Below the pieces are notes generated by a model, which was given only the letters and a program-made list of their open reading frames with translations, was not told where the DNA came from and did no database searches. Shown in pieces: positions 1 to 11,775 of a stretch of 64,000 nt of DNA. The stretch's first letter is position 1. The number at the start of each line of letters is the position of its first letter. The stretch is from Grammothele lineata (Eukaryota; Basidiomycota; Agaricomycetes; Polyporales; Polyporaceae), in assembly GCA_002150815.3 (NCBI GenBank), contig NDFF03000065.1, positions 225,691 to 289,690 on the forward strand, given 5' to 3'. The position numbers and the translations under genes are program-made.

Positions 1-589
1 GCGTTCGTGGTGACCGTGCTCGTCGCGTGGATGTCGGACAAGTATGAGGTGAGGACGTTGGGGACGTCGATCTCGATGCTCATCGCGGGGGCGTGCTTCA
101 TCGTTGAGGGTACGTTGATTGCTTCTTCCCCTTGGCTGGTGCTCCGGCTCACATAGTACCCGTTGAACAGGTGCGATCCCTCCGGAGTCCTTCACGGTCC
201 GCTACGTCTTTTTCGTCATCGCGCTATCCTTCTCGTTCGCGTGCATCCCGCCCCTCCTGAGCTGGCTCACCGCGAACCTCCACGGTACGGGCGCCTCCAC
301 GCTCGCCGTGCCTCTCAACGTGTCCATCGGCCAAGTGGGACAGATCATCGGTGCGTCCTCAGTCTCTCGCTTGCTCGCTCGCTCCGGGAAAACAGCCAGC
401 CGCTCATCCTCGTTTCGCGGACCAGGCGTCTACATCTACAAAGCGAACGAGTCTCCGGGGTACCCCACGGGCCACTACACCAACGCGGGGTTCCTCCTCG
501 TCGGCGCGGCGGCGGTCGTAGGCCTCAGGATCATGTACATCCGGAGGAATAGGAAGCTGGGGCCGGAGGAGCGCAAGTGGCGGCTGTGA
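1..589 (+). CDS. MFS permease, Dal5/allantoate-permease-like (5' end missing)
   Basis: This is the C-terminal part of a proton-coupled membrane permease; its 5' end lies outside the window. Three exons (1-109, 171-350, 426-589) join in phase to give 150 residues. The segment WMSDKYEVR, a stretch reading PPLLSWLTANLHG, a NVSIGQVGQIIG helix and the cytosolic tail ending in GPEERKWRL are typical of the fungal anion:cation symporter branch of the major facilitator superfamily (allantoate, vitamin or amide uptake). Both introns have GT donors and AG acceptors, and both interrupt glycine codons in phase 1. The substrate cannot be read from the tail alone. About 190 bp separate its stop from the stop of the convergent gene on the other strand. 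Confidence 0.8.
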
Positions 590-782
590 TGATTCATGCT
601 TAATACCGGGTGTATACTACGATTACCTTACGACTGGTTATCTCGGCTGCTTGCTTCTAATGCTCGGATGGGGCGCAGACACCAAGAAGAGGAGTGTATG
701 ATTCCACAGACAATCCGGGACCAGAGACAAAAAACCGAACAGTACAAGTACAATAATCTAACAGCGTACAATCCCCCGACAA

Positions 783-2455
783 CTAGAGCTTACGAGCACG
801 CTTCCTGCCCCCACTCGCGGTCGCTTCAGCGACTTCTTCGCCGCGCGCCCGCTTGCTTGAAGGAGACGTTTCCGAGCCCCCGTGCGCCTTAGGTGGATAG
901 AGCCCGAACCCAAGACCCAACCCTCCCGCCGCCGAGGTGGCGAACGTGAATGGACCGGGAGCAGCCCTCTTCTCCTCCTCGTCATCGACCTCCTCATCCT
1001 GCTCTGCAATGTCCTCCGCGTCGTCTTCCTCGGCCTCGTCGGGGGGCTCGCCTGAGGAAAATTTGACTGTGAGCGGAAGGTTCTTCAGCACTTCGATCGC
1101 CTCCTCATGTGAGAGTTCGTCTAGCGGCTTGCCGCTCGTGAAGTCGATGTGTAGCGCGTATACGCCGTCGTCCTCTTCCAAAGAGGGGTTGAGCGCGACG
1201 GACGGGTGAGGTGCCTGCTCCGGGGGTGGTGCGGGGCCGGCGGCGGGGTTCTGGGGAGCCGTGGAGGATGACGGGGAGGAGTCGGCCGAATGGGATGTCG
1301 CGGCCGCAGATTTTCGCCTCTCGTGAAGACTAGCAGCGCCACTCGTCTTGGCTTCAGACACCCAGCGGCTAATATAATAAATCCCTCTCCTGCGATACAA
1401 TGGGTTCAGCAGATGATTTAGAGATACAGAAGCGTGGATACGCACTTGTTATAATGCTCGAGTCTCTTGAGTTCTTTCAATTCGTGTGCGACGTCAACAT
1501 GCAGACGATCGTGGTGGCGCAGGCGGGCTTCCTGGTTCTTCGCCACACCGCGGAGGTAGATGACGGCAGTGTCCGTCATCACCTGCGTCCTCTTAACAGA
1601 CTCGCGGAACATGGCGAGGCAGTCCGCAAGGCGCTCAATCTTTACTGAGACGGTCGCCTCTTCGTTTTGCGAGGGTTCGCTCGGAGCGTCGTGAGCCTTC
1701 TCCTTGCCTTTCGCGGTCGGTGGTTGGGGACGAAGAGCCGGGTACCGTATTTCGGTGAAGAGCCCGTTACCCGCCAGCTTTTTCGTGTTTTCGAGTGCGA
1801 TGTAGCGCTCCTCCTGCCTCCTGATGTGATACGCTCGGGAACGCTTGTGGTTCTCGGCCACGTCCTTCGGTGCCCAGCGTTCGTCATTAAGCACCACGCT
1901 GTCGACGTCGAATTTCGGAAGCCGACTTCGCGAATTTGCGCTCAGATCGTCTATCTTGTGGCCCAGCTCATCGGCTTTATCACTAGGGCATCGAAGAGGG
2001 GCAAGTGAGTTATCAACGGCATGGGAGGACATCTAGAGAATAGCGTACGCGGCAGCGTCTGCACTGCGCAACGCCTGGGCGCACTGTGCCTTGAGGGCGA
2101 GATACGCCGTTTTGAGATGGGAGAGCTCTTTCTCCGCCTTTACATACTTGGCGTTAAGGTGACGAGTGTACCGATGGAAAGCGTCGACGTAGCCCGAGAG
2201 CAGGTGCTTGAGCCCCGCCACTTCGTCCGCAAGTATGTCGACCTTCTCTTCTGTGCTGTCGCAGGAGTATAGCTCGTTCATGATGCCAGGGGCCGACTCG
2301 TAGTAGTGCTGCAGGTAGAGGAATTCGACGGGCTTCGGGGGCGGGTCGTGGAGGATGCCGCAAGGAATGTCCCAAATGATCTCGTCTCCTAGCATTATGG
2401 GGCGGAGGTGAGGCATAGACACTGCGATAGTATCATCCTCGGTAGGTTTTGGCAT
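783..2455 (-). CDS. Hypothetical coiled-coil protein with acidic, basic-tailed C-terminus
   Basis: I do not recognise the family. Exons 2455-2049, 1982-1446 and 1389-783 give 516 residues. The first intron (2048-1983, 66 nt) has a CTCAC-type branch site and removes an in-frame TAG, so an intron-blind reading would split the gene in two. The N-terminal third holds a conserved-looking start (MPHLRPIMLGDEIIWDIP) followed by long helical stretches rich in Lys, Glu and Ala, likely coiled coil. The middle is basic (RSRAYHIRRQEERYIALE). The C-terminal exon has a proline/serine linker, an acidic run (about residues 400-455) and two basic clusters (SSKRARGEE and GGRKRARKL) that resemble nuclear localisation signals. 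A nuclear scaffold or chromatin role is inference. Confidence 0.72.
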
Positions 2456-3063
2456 GTTGGCGGCAGAATGTGTACAACTTCAAGTGAGCGTCCCTAGAAG
2501 TTGTATGCGCTATGAGCTATGAGAGGGTTTGGGAGATGAGTGGGATGAGAGGTAAGAGGTAAGAGTGATTTCAACGAGTGGCACAAAAGAGTGGTGGCGA
2601 TGTGGCCCACGTTGAACAATGGCCACTGGCTTGCGCTTAGGCCCAAGCAAGGCTTTCCGTTTGCGTCATTAGGGCCCAAATGCTCCTTCGTTGGCCTAGA
2701 TATAAGACATACCATTCCTGAAGAATAGACCTTCTTATCAATCAGTTTGGTTCTCAAATAAGATCATTAGTTGTGCATCGCGCGATCCGAATGGCGGTAT
2801 GGAACAACTTGCCACCACTACGTATTGACGGGCCACTGCCAAGCCCAGACTGCCCGCAAGCACACTGGCAATATATGCTCACCGAACCAAGTCAAACACT
2901 GTAATTAGAGCAATGAAGAGAAGGGGGATGCTACATGCTTCCAGGTGGGAAGAAGAGCCTGCGTGGGGAATAAAGGAGGGCCTCGAGGTCGCGGCGGCGC
3001 TGGGATAATTGAAAATAACTGCAGGTTTGGCGCGCGATATCAGCCTCCTGTCCCTCAAAAATA
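2456..3063. other. Intergenic region
   Basis: This stretch holds the promoter and 5' UTR side of the coiled-coil gene and the downstream flank of the tRNA-Thr gene. Open frames here are short and show no recognisable domain or matched splice signals. A run of five T residues directly after the tRNA on the minus strand (around 3058-3062) fits an RNA polymerase III terminator. Confidence 0.5.
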
Positions 3064-3142
3064 TTCCCATTAGCCGACTCGAACGACTGACCTCGTCATT
3101 ACTAATACTAGTGACGCGCTCTACCAGCTGAGCTAAACGGGA
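3064..3142 (-). tRNA. tRNA-Thr (anticodon AGU) with a 6-nt intron
   Basis: The minus strand folds into a full cloverleaf. The acceptor stem pairs UCCCGUU with AAUGGGA (one G-U), the D-arm is GCUCAGCUGGUAGAGC, the anticodon stem is CGUCA/UGACG and the T-arm is AGUCG-UUCGAGU-CGGCU. The anticodon loop is 13 nt; removing UUAGUA after position 37 leaves the canonical loop CUAGUAA with anticodon AGU. Mature length would be 73 nt. A T5 tract follows on the same strand. Internal A-box (TAGCTCAGCTGG) and B-box (GTTCGAGTC) promoters are visible. Confidence 0.85.
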
Positions 3143-3397
3143 TATACATTCTGCTAGTATGACCCAGATATAATGCTTACTGGGAAGTTAACTCGTATCG
3201 CCTACATCATGCCCCGACAACATACTGTAGTGAGTGCCCAAATTGTGCGGTGATTATTGGCGGTATGCCACCAAAGGGATCATAAGTAGTTCGATTATAC
3301 TCGACGAAGCTGAGTCGACGTCCCTCACTCCCAGGTATCCCAATCACGCCAAACCCATGCCTAGCACCTCCGATCCCCAACACGACGCAACTCGTGT

Positions 3398-6300
3398 TTA
3401 CAAACACCAGCCCACAGCTGAACCCGGATCCCGCAGGGGCCGGTTCTCTGATAGAGTGAGGGCAAAGCAGAGACACTCACGCTCGAGTTCTTGCCGCCCT
3501 TGTAGCGCGTACATCTTCGCGAGGAAGTACCACGCCTCAGGTACATCCCAACCTGCTCCGCGAGTGAGCTCGGAGAGGAGGCCCACAGCGAGATCGACAT
3601 TGTCACGCTCCCCTTCGTCTTTCAAGCCATGGTTCTGCGCTGCCGCGAGGTAGACGCGGCAGAGGTGAATCGTGGCGGAGACGTCGTTGGGGGCGATAAA
3701 GAGCGCCTTCTGGAAGCATTGAAGCGCGCGTTGGTCATCGTCGAGAGCAAGATGATACAACCCGAGCTGTGGGGGAGATCATTAGATGACACGCAGATCA
3801 AACAAATGAAAATGCGCACCTGTACCCAAACTGCGGGATTACTCTCGTCGCGGACCTCAGCTTCTTGGATAGCACCCCTTGCCTGCTCGATCTTGCCTAA
3901 TCTACGGAAGGTGGCTGACGACATCAGCCACAGATTACTGAGCAGTCGTCGATCTTTCGCAGCCCGGTTCTTCTGACGTGGGAACGTGGTGGTCGTAGGT
4001 TCGGGAGGAGGAAGAGACGGTGGTGGCGGAGGAACCTCGACAGACGACAAATCAAGTTGGGAAGTGTAAATGCTGAGGTGCTGGCGGAGATGGATGGACG
4101 AGGCTTGATATGGGGACTGCCCCAGCATGCCGTGAATATCTGTCGAAGTACGTCAGCTCATTCTCAGTGCCTTGAACGCGGGCAAATGACGTACCTGGCG
4201 CGGACGTAGAACGCTTCAAATGCATATTGCCATGTCTGCCGACGTTATGTCCAATTTTCTTTGAAATCGTCGTCACACGCGCACGACCCTTGTGCACCCC
4301 GCTGATAAACACCTCCCGTACTTTCTTCCCCGGTTTACCCCGCATCGTCTCTATGGACAGACGCTGCTTCTCCGACGAAGAACTTGCCTGCGGGGTGCGG
4401 AGGTCGCCGTTGAGTTGGTCCTGTGAATAGGCGGGGCTAGGACCCATGGGGGACGCAGGAGTGACCATGATGGGAATTGAAGGAGCCGGCAGTGTCAGTG
4501 AAGGCTCGGGCTGTTCCAGCACTGTTTGGAAGGTTGTGGGCGAGGCCATGGGATTCGGGCTCGTGCCGCGTTTCTCGAGACCGGAGACCATCGACCTGGG
4601 CCTCAGTTCCTGGGACGCGCGGCGGCTGTCGATGGAGCTTCTCCCTGAAGAATAGTTAGCGGTGGATCGTGTACTGTTGCAAAGCGAACCCACTGTCTTC
4701 CACACCGACTCCTCGCCTCTCTGAAAACCACTGGAACACGTCAACCCACTCTTCGCCTGTTCCCTCTGGGCCCTTGACAAATTCCATCAATGTGAGCTGG
4801 GTCATCCTGAGCTGAAGCGCGTGCTCAAAGGCTTCTTGCCGATTTGGTGGGGGGCGGTCACCCAGGGGATGCAGCAACGTTTCGGATGGCGGTAGGTCCA
4901 CTGTATCCTTCTGCAGCAGCCTCGTAGACTCGTCGTATCCGTTAACGTGCACATGGCCGTTTGCTGGTAAATCGCCGTTGCGGGTCGGTGGGGAGCTCAG
5001 CTCGACAGGCGTGACGGCCTCCAGCGCGTTATCATCGCTTGGGAGGCCATCTACAGGTTCCGAATCATCGTCCGCGAGCTCCGCCTCGCTGACGCTTGCG
5101 CCCATTTCGAGCACTTCCTTCGCCGCGCGCCAATCGCCGGTTGCGGTGAGCAGCAAGCCGAGAAGGTGCCAGTGTCGTGATTCGCCGGATTCTGCCTCGA
5201 CAGCTGCCCGAGCGTGGACGATCGCCTCCTGCAAATCCTGGGATGAGCCGGGGCGGAGGTAGGCGAGTGCAAGGTGGTGATGAGTGGATGCCGTTGGATG
5301 CGTCTCGAGCGAAGTGGTGAGTAAAGACAGTGACTGCTCGAAGTGTGTTGTTCGCGATCTCGGGTCCTGTTCTACGCAGTGTAGACGTCAGACTTAATAA
5401 GTGTAAGAAGGCTGGAGAATAGCATACCAGTGTAAGCCGTGACAACATGCCAGATTGCTTCTGCCAACTGGACACTTGCAAGCAGAGTCTTATCATTTTG
5501 ATCTAGCCTCGACTTGACCTTCTCAATCATCTCACCAGCCTCCCTTGCCTCCTCTACCGCCTTGCCAGAATCTTCCTCGATAAGCGCTAATCGCGAGAAC
5601 ATGCGCGACCCTTGGATCAAAGTCTGCGCCCACTGGAAGTCCGTGTCGATATCAGCTCCTGCCCCGAAAGCGCCAGCAGCTTCTGCTTTGGTGTCCTGCT
5701 CTTCGGCTAATCGCGCCTCGCGGGCTTTGCTGACGATCTGCACGTATAGGCGCAGCGTTCTCTTAGCGAGATCCGGGTCTCCGGCGACGTAGAAGAGGCG
5801 GCTCATATGCCGGAAGACGCGGTATGAGTTGAATGTCAGGCGGGTGGCCCACCACAGAACCTACGCAGTGATGTTAACGAACGAGCGTCCAGCAGTGGCC
5901 TCAACACTCACGTCAATCACCCAACCGGCATACTCGCCTACAGCACCATCTGCCTCCCACGCGGCCACAGACAAATCGACGAGGTCCTCGACTTTGACGT
6001 TCCGTTCTCCAGCCTTTGGGAATGTCGTGGAGACACTAAGAATAGCGCGGTATTCCTGGACCACGGATCGTGCTGTGCTGATCCAGCGGTGAGATCGGTC
6101 CGTACCAGGTTTGGGCGTTGGGGCCGCACGGGCGCGGAGAATGAGCGCACGAAGATGGAGGACGGCAACAGCTGAGCGCTGTTCTGAACGGAATGTAGGT
6201 GGCCAGTGCGCGCTGCAGGCGTGGTACTGGTCGAGCATCTTCCATAGGGAGTTGCTGATCCCGTCCGAGCGAGCGACGTTGCACACTCGGGCCGCAATGA

Positions 6301-7283
6301 TGATACCACGCCGGAGGACGCGCTCGGTCCATCTCCACAGTTCCCGGTATCGCGCGAAAGTGCTGCTGTCGGATACAGCTGCCAAGCCAGACACCGCTGT
6401 AGGGACGGAAGCCGGAATTTCCTTCACGGCATCAGCGATGATAGGACACGCAAGGAGGTAGGCAGATAGGGTCTTCTCCAGGTCATCGGGGTATAGGGTC
6501 TCGTATGACATGCCTACGGAGCTGTCCCTCAGCCTCAGACCTACCATGCAGGAACTTCGCTACACACCTTTGATGCATATACTACGAATGCATTCCACCG
6601 CACACCATGCGCGTCCCTCGTTGATGTCTGCCACGGAGCTAGTCGATGCCTGTGCAGAGACGAAACTTCCTGTCCACGATGAAGCGAGTGAGACATTAGA
6701 ACTGGATCCTGGGACATGTAGCGTCGCAGGGGCCGACCGCGCCGTTCCATTGGGAAGGACGGCTCCTTGCGCGACGGCGAGGTCCTTGACTTGTGCGAGG
6801 TGGTCGAGACATTCGGATGGACGACGAAGCGCATATGCGTAGTACGCGAGCGCGGCCTTTATTGACTTGGGGCGGGAACAGGCGTGTTAAATTAGAAGGA
6901 CGAGGCAAGTACTTAGCTAGACGTACATCAGAGCGACTCGCATCGAGCTGCTTGAGCGTATTATATCCCGCCAGACCCTCTTCCAGCCGTTCCTCCGCGA
7001 GCAAGCACTCCTCCCCAAGCACCAGCACACCTGCAACACCACACTCGTTCCCGTCAAGCCCATCCGAGTTTGCGGAAAGCAGCAGGGATAATGCCTGCGT
7101 TTGCGAGGCGAGCTCCGCGACGTCGAGGTGGCCTGGACAGTGCTTGTGAAACTTGCGGATGAGATCTGACCACGTCACAGGCCGCCCGCTGTAGTCCTTA
7201 GCAGGTGTCCTTGCATCCCACTGACCCGCCGTCAGGACAGCGCGGAGCTGGCGCCAGTAGTGCTGGGGCTTGACTTGTGACAT
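3398..7283 (-). CDS. YPP1: YPP1/TTC7-type TPR protein
   Basis: This is the fungal counterpart of TTC7: a plasma-membrane scaffold that, with Efr3, recruits the Stt4 phosphatidylinositol 4-kinase (known for the family). Eight exons (7283-6927, 6865-6568, 6513-5912, 5860-5428, 5371-4694, 4644-4195, 4139-3820, 3766-3398) join to 1,168 residues with all phases matching. The N-terminus (KPQHYWRQLRAVLTAGQW) and helical TPR-like repeats such as FYVAGDPDLAKRTLRLYVQ, LAYLRPGSSQDLQEAI and the C-terminal LGLYHLALDDDQRALQCF...FIAPNDVSATIHLCRVYL support the call. A long low-complexity Ser/Pro insertion lies around residues 700-900. Intron sizes are 49-62 nt. The acceptor of the first intron could be 6866 or slightly downstream. 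It lies head to tail after the NRPS-like gene, with no obvious functional link. Confidence 0.85.
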
Positions 7284-7708
7284 CTACTCCGTCGAACCTG
7301 AGGCTTTAGCAGCCTCTGAGTTGCAGCGGGTGGGGAGGCAAGCAAGGTAGCAAAGGTGAAGAATATGCGGGTAATGTAGAAGGGTGGAACGGAAGGGAGA
7401 AAGGCGGGGGATGGGGACCCGGTGAAAGCTTGAGCTTGAGATGGTGGGGGGCCAGTGACGTACCCCGCTTACAGCTGCGGTTTATCCAGGGTTATCTCTA
7501 TTATAGTGTCACTAGTAGCTTGGATCAATACTGGCTTAACTCTGCCTTACCGTGCCTTACCGCGCCTGTCATCCGGCTAAACCTCGTGCCACCCGCTCTA
7601 TTAATTGCTTGGCAGGTTGAAACAACTCTAAAAACAATATAAGTGGCGACTTCTATTTCGTATAGTGTGTCGACGCGGTATGAAAGACAGTGAGAGGGAG
7701 TAAATGGT
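7284..7708. other. Intergenic region between YPP1 and NRPS-like gene 1
   Basis: About 425 bp lie between the 3' end of the reductase gene and the start of the TPR gene. A purine-rich stretch around 7320-7440 would be pyrimidine-rich on the coding strand upstream of YPP1, as is common in fungal promoters. No coding signal was seen. Confidence 0.5.
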
Positions 7709-10700
7709 CTACAGGAAACCCGCCCTCCTCCATGCCGTGAACCAACCCTTTGCGCGCTCCTCGTCCAGGGGACGCATCCTAGCCAGCGCTCCCGACACCG
7801 CCGTCGCCTTCTCAGTTGACAACCGCACCAGCCCCATCGGTTCGCGCTCCCGGGCACGGTCCTGTGCCATTGCCTCCTGCTGACTGCGGTAGAACGGCAA
7901 CAGCCGCAGTGCCGGGTTAAGACGCATGGCCTCGACTTCGTTTGTCGCGTCTGTCGAGATGCTGTACTCGAGCGCGGCGAACCAGTTCTCGTACGAGACA
8001 AGCGGAACGCCAAGTTCCGCGGCGATGGGAGTGATGAAAGTGTGCCAAGGGACGGGACGCGGGTGAACGAGGTGCAGGAGAGGTGCGCGCGAGTGGCGCA
8101 TCTCGGTGAATGCTTTGGCCGCCTCGTATGCGGGAAACCATGAGACGGCCTGCAGTCGAAGTTAGTCGGGTCGTGGACACGCTCGAAACACGAGTTGCAC
8201 GTACTCCGTCCATATCCGGCAGACAGCGTTGGTAGAGGGCTGACTTCACCAGAGACGGGAACCACTCCTTCTCGTTCCAGTAGCCCGTCTTGTCTCCCGT
8301 CACTTGTCCTAGACGGACGACAACAGTGTGGATATCCGTCTTTTGGGCTACGTTCTGCAGAACGCGTTCCATCACCCATTTAGATTCTGGATAGCCGCAT
8401 CCAAATGGCACTGCAGGATCATCGAGTGGAGCCTCAGGGACTGGCAAGGGTCCTGTGTATTCTTGGACCGGAGGCATGTCAGTGAGTTGGAACCATATTT
8501 CCTCAAAGCGAGCTCACCAACAAAAATGCCGATCGAGCTAACGAAAACGATGCTAGGCGGAATGATGAACGGCGAACTAAGCGCAAGGTCGACAAAGTTC
8601 CTGACGCCCTGCATATCCACATCGAACGACGCGATGGACATATTAAAATCGACTTTCCAGGCTGCGCGGCGCATTTCTCAATTTCTCGCACGGTGTCATG
8701 AAAGAAGGCGACGTACCGTTAAGCATGATATGCGTCGCGGACGTTCGAATCTCCTCCAGCAAACCCTTGTCGATTCCGAACCCTGGCTCGTGTAGCACCG
8801 CGTCGACTATGACAAACCTGTCTGAGTCGAGGAGGGCTACCTCCAATCCCCGCGCGCTGAACTGCGCCCGCTGCCTCTCACTTGCCCGAGTTCCTTTCCT
8901 GTTGAATGCATACACCTTTCCGACGGTCTCGTCCCTTAGGAGGTGTTCGAGAGCGTCGCACCCGAAGCCACCTGTAGTACCCGTAATGACCACGACGTCC
9001 TTGGCCGGCCAGCGCAACGCCAGCTTCGCCGGGCGTGAGGGAAGGTCGGCAGAAAACCTTTCCACGTACTTCCAGAGGTCACTTGGCTTACGCTTCCCTT
9101 CGGATGCGCCGCCTAATATTCCGCGGATAGCTTGTGTGAGGGTGGACACAGTGGGGCAAGCGAAGACGAGGTTGGGTTGAATACGCTCCGCCGCGGCCTT
9201 GTCGACGTTGCTGATGGCGCGCACCAGGGTGTTCCGAATCCATGTCGCTTGGAGGCTGCATATGAAACCCGTGATCAGTGATACATATAGACGCACAGCT
9301 TGCGAACCGACATGCCTGTCGCCCCCACTCCGGAAGATGTCAGCGTCGTCATCGAGCGTACGCCGAAGCGTGTCCTCTACGACCCCGCGCACAAGCATTA
9401 TTATACCACGCTCGTCCCATACGGTGGGTAGGGGCACGTCGCACGCGGCAACAGCCTCCACAGCTGTGTAGAGCTCTTCTATCTCCTCACTGTACTCGTG
9501 CAGGATGAGGTTGCGCCGGAGTGTACCCTTTGCTGTGAGGTGGAAGGGCTTATTGGGGTTTCCCACTAATATCATCTACGCCAGGATCAGACAGTCGCTA
9601 CAACTGGAATATCATCAGCGCATGCCTCTTTGAATATCCTAGAGTGTTGAGGCGAGTACTCGTTCACGCGTTCTATGGTTGGCCTAGAGCAGACGTCGTG
9701 TGTCAGGGTTGGAGTAGCGGTGGGGGCAGCTGATGACGTACCAAAGCTTATTACGGAAGGCAGCTAGCTGTCGAGCATCCTTCGTATCCACGTTGTACTC
9801 TCCTGTCGGCATGACCAGCACTCCGTTCTGGAATTTCCCTCGCCCAAACATCATCGACAAATGGACATGGGGGTCATCATTGATGATCTTCTCTAGAGGA
9901 AGTGGATTCGTCTGATTTGAGAAGGGGTGAATAGCTGCACATCACCTTGGCAGGAGTTGACCTGCCTTTTCGCCGTTGGATAGGACGATTTGATCGTCCA
10001 TCCTTGCCACGATTTTCCACAAATCGGGTTTGCTCGGGTGGGGTACAACGAGGTCGCTGGTAGCGTATGCGTCACGATTTCCTTCCTTCGTGTTGACCTT
10101 CGCCAAGGGTCTGTCAGGATTAGACTATGCAATCCCATGAGCAACATCGATAGACGTGTGATTGTCAAGCTACTTGCCAAAACAACAACCTCGAACAGGC
10201 CGTCCTCGGCGGGCCTGAACGTAAAGTTGTGGAGGGGAGTCGGGGACCAGTAGGACCAGTCCATGCCGAGCTTCGCTGATGCCGCTTGTTAGCCAGCTAC
10301 GAGGCAACGTGGATATACGAAGGCCATACGCCTGATGAAATTGTTCATAACGCCCACTTCCGTGCTATAAAGAGGACCCGCTTCAGTACCAGAGTAGCTG
10401 TCCTTTTCAACAGCAACGTACCACCCATAGATAGGGAATAGGTTGACACCTTGTGAAGCAAGCGCGTTCCCAACCTCCTCGTTCAAAGCTGCTCCTCCGT
10501 ACAGCTATGAATGCGTAGACGTATTGAGGATTACCAAGCGCTTCTGAGCGGCAACTTGAACCGATCACTCACAAGCCCGCGCATCTTCTTCATCCTCATA
10601 ACCTTCTCCGGATCACGCGCCCACCCCTCTATGAAGGATGGGACCCCGAACGAGAAATCGGCGCCAGACGCGACTAGGCCTTCCCAGACAGCGTCTGGCG

Positions 10701-11775
10701 TTGGCACCTTCGGCGGCGCTGCTGGCTTGAAAGCGGCGACAACGAATCCGGTCATAGGCTAAGAAAAGCAAGTCAAAATCCGATCTGGCCGGAATGTCCT
10801 CAGGGCGTACCGCTGAAGTGTACATTGTTGCTCCAAGCCCGTGGAACATGGGAGTTCCATGGGCTCCCATGAACGAACCAGTGACATTCTCACCGGTCAG
10901 CGCTAGGAGTGACATGATTAGTTCAGCGATTGTAATATGATGTTTTGGGCACGCTACTGACTAGCGAGCTTTCCGTAGGCAAAAATAACATCGTGGGTCC
11001 AGCTCAGAGGTTTCGGATGGCCAGTAGACCCTGTAACGGACGGCGTGAGCTTCATAATGCGAAGTTAGTAGTACAACGGCATGATATACCGGAAGAATGC
11101 ATAGCCACTGCAGGTGCCTTCATGTCGTAGTTTGACGGGAGGTCCCTCGGCATGTCAAAACGGGTCTGACCGTTCAGGGCCTTCACGAACAGATCCTCGA
11201 ACGTTGGCATGGCGTGCTCGGTGACGTGCATGTCCTCGCGCGCCAGAGCAGCGATAGCTTCTGCCGCTAGGGAACGCATGGAACCGTCCGCAGAGACGAA
11301 CAGATGCGCTGAGCCGGTGCGCTTGAGCATATCCGCAACCGCCGCGGCCGCATTGCGGGTCGAGACGAGAAACGCCGTGCACCCAGCCTTGAGCAAGCCG
11401 AGTATGGTGCAAATGTACGTGATAGTGTCTGCGTGTGGGGATAAGTCGGCATGCGTTAAATGAGCGGTCAGAGTGCGTACCGGCGTTGGCAAGAACCGCG
11501 ACTACGCAGGGCTTCGAGCCGGGGGGCCTCGGCGATGTCTCTGTGCAAGACAGGGAATACCGAGCTGCACGATCGATGGCCCGTGCGCCCTCAGCGTATG
11601 TGATGTACTGGATTTGTGAGCCGTTGTGGTAGGCGAAGAGTGGATAGTCCGGGTTGTGGACTGCACACCAGTCGTAGAGCTGGGTTATGGGGACGTCATT
11701 GCGATCTAAAAGGTCAGTGGGTGCTCGAAAATGAGAAGAGATGTTAGTTGGAAGATCGACGGCGGATAGAGGCAT
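7709..11775 (-). CDS. NRPS-like adenylate-forming reductase (A-T-R), copy 1
   Basis: A multidomain enzyme that activates a carboxylic acid as an adenylate, loads it on a carrier and reduces it to an aldehyde with NADPH; there is no condensation domain. Adenylation motifs are MHSSGSTGHPKPLSWTHD (split by an intron near 11090-11025), GTPMFHGLG (about 10850) and YGCTEVGVMN (about 10380-10350). The carrier serine motif GGDSLQATW spans an intron at 9315-9256. The reductase domain has the Rossmann loop GTTGGFG (about 8970-8990) and GYPESKWV with the Tyr/Lys pair (about 8370-8395). About 15 introns leave roughly 1,080 residues, intact to the stop. Three introns use GC donors (9965, 9625, 9315), and one GT donor (GTTTTG) is weak. 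Domain order matches fungal natural-product reductases and aminoadipate-reductase relatives; lysine biosynthesis is less likely because two closely related copies sit in tandem. The substrate is unknown. Confidence 0.88.
9256..9315 (-). other. GC-AG intron inside the carrier motif of NRPS-like copy 1
   Basis: The exon ends GGCGACAG and the intron begins GCATGTCGG, ending ATATGCAG. Splicing here restores GGD-S-LQATW, with the pantetheine-accepting serine codon split AG|C. Nearby GT dinucleotides would destroy the motif. The tandem paralogue has CAG|GTACGG at the same place (donor 14611). Confidence 0.82.
9576..9625 (-). other. GC-AG intron in NRPS-like copy 1 (after SRIFKE)
   Basis: The exon ends ...TTCAAAGAG and the intron starts GCATGCGCTG, ending CTGGCGTAG before ATG ATA TTA. 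The paralogue has GAG|GTAGTT at the same position (donor 14928). The join is in phase 0 in both copies. Confidence 0.78.
9912..9965 (-). other. GC-AG intron in NRPS-like copy 1 (after NGEK)
   Basis: The exon ends AACGGCGAAAAG and the intron starts GCAGGTCAAC, ending CAAATCAG before ACG AAT CCA. The paralogue has GAGAAG|GTTCGC at the same place (donor 15342). The alternative GT two bases inside does not keep the frame. Confidence 0.75.

Noticed and set aside
2033..2455. Separate 140-codon gene on the minus strand
   Set aside because: It is exon 1 of the coiled-coil gene; the apparent stop lies inside an intron.
9256..9965. Reading the GC-donor sites of NRPS-like copy 1 as pseudogene damage
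   Set aside because: All other motifs, frames and splice sites of the gene are intact and GC-AG introns splice in fungi, so a functional gene is more likely.
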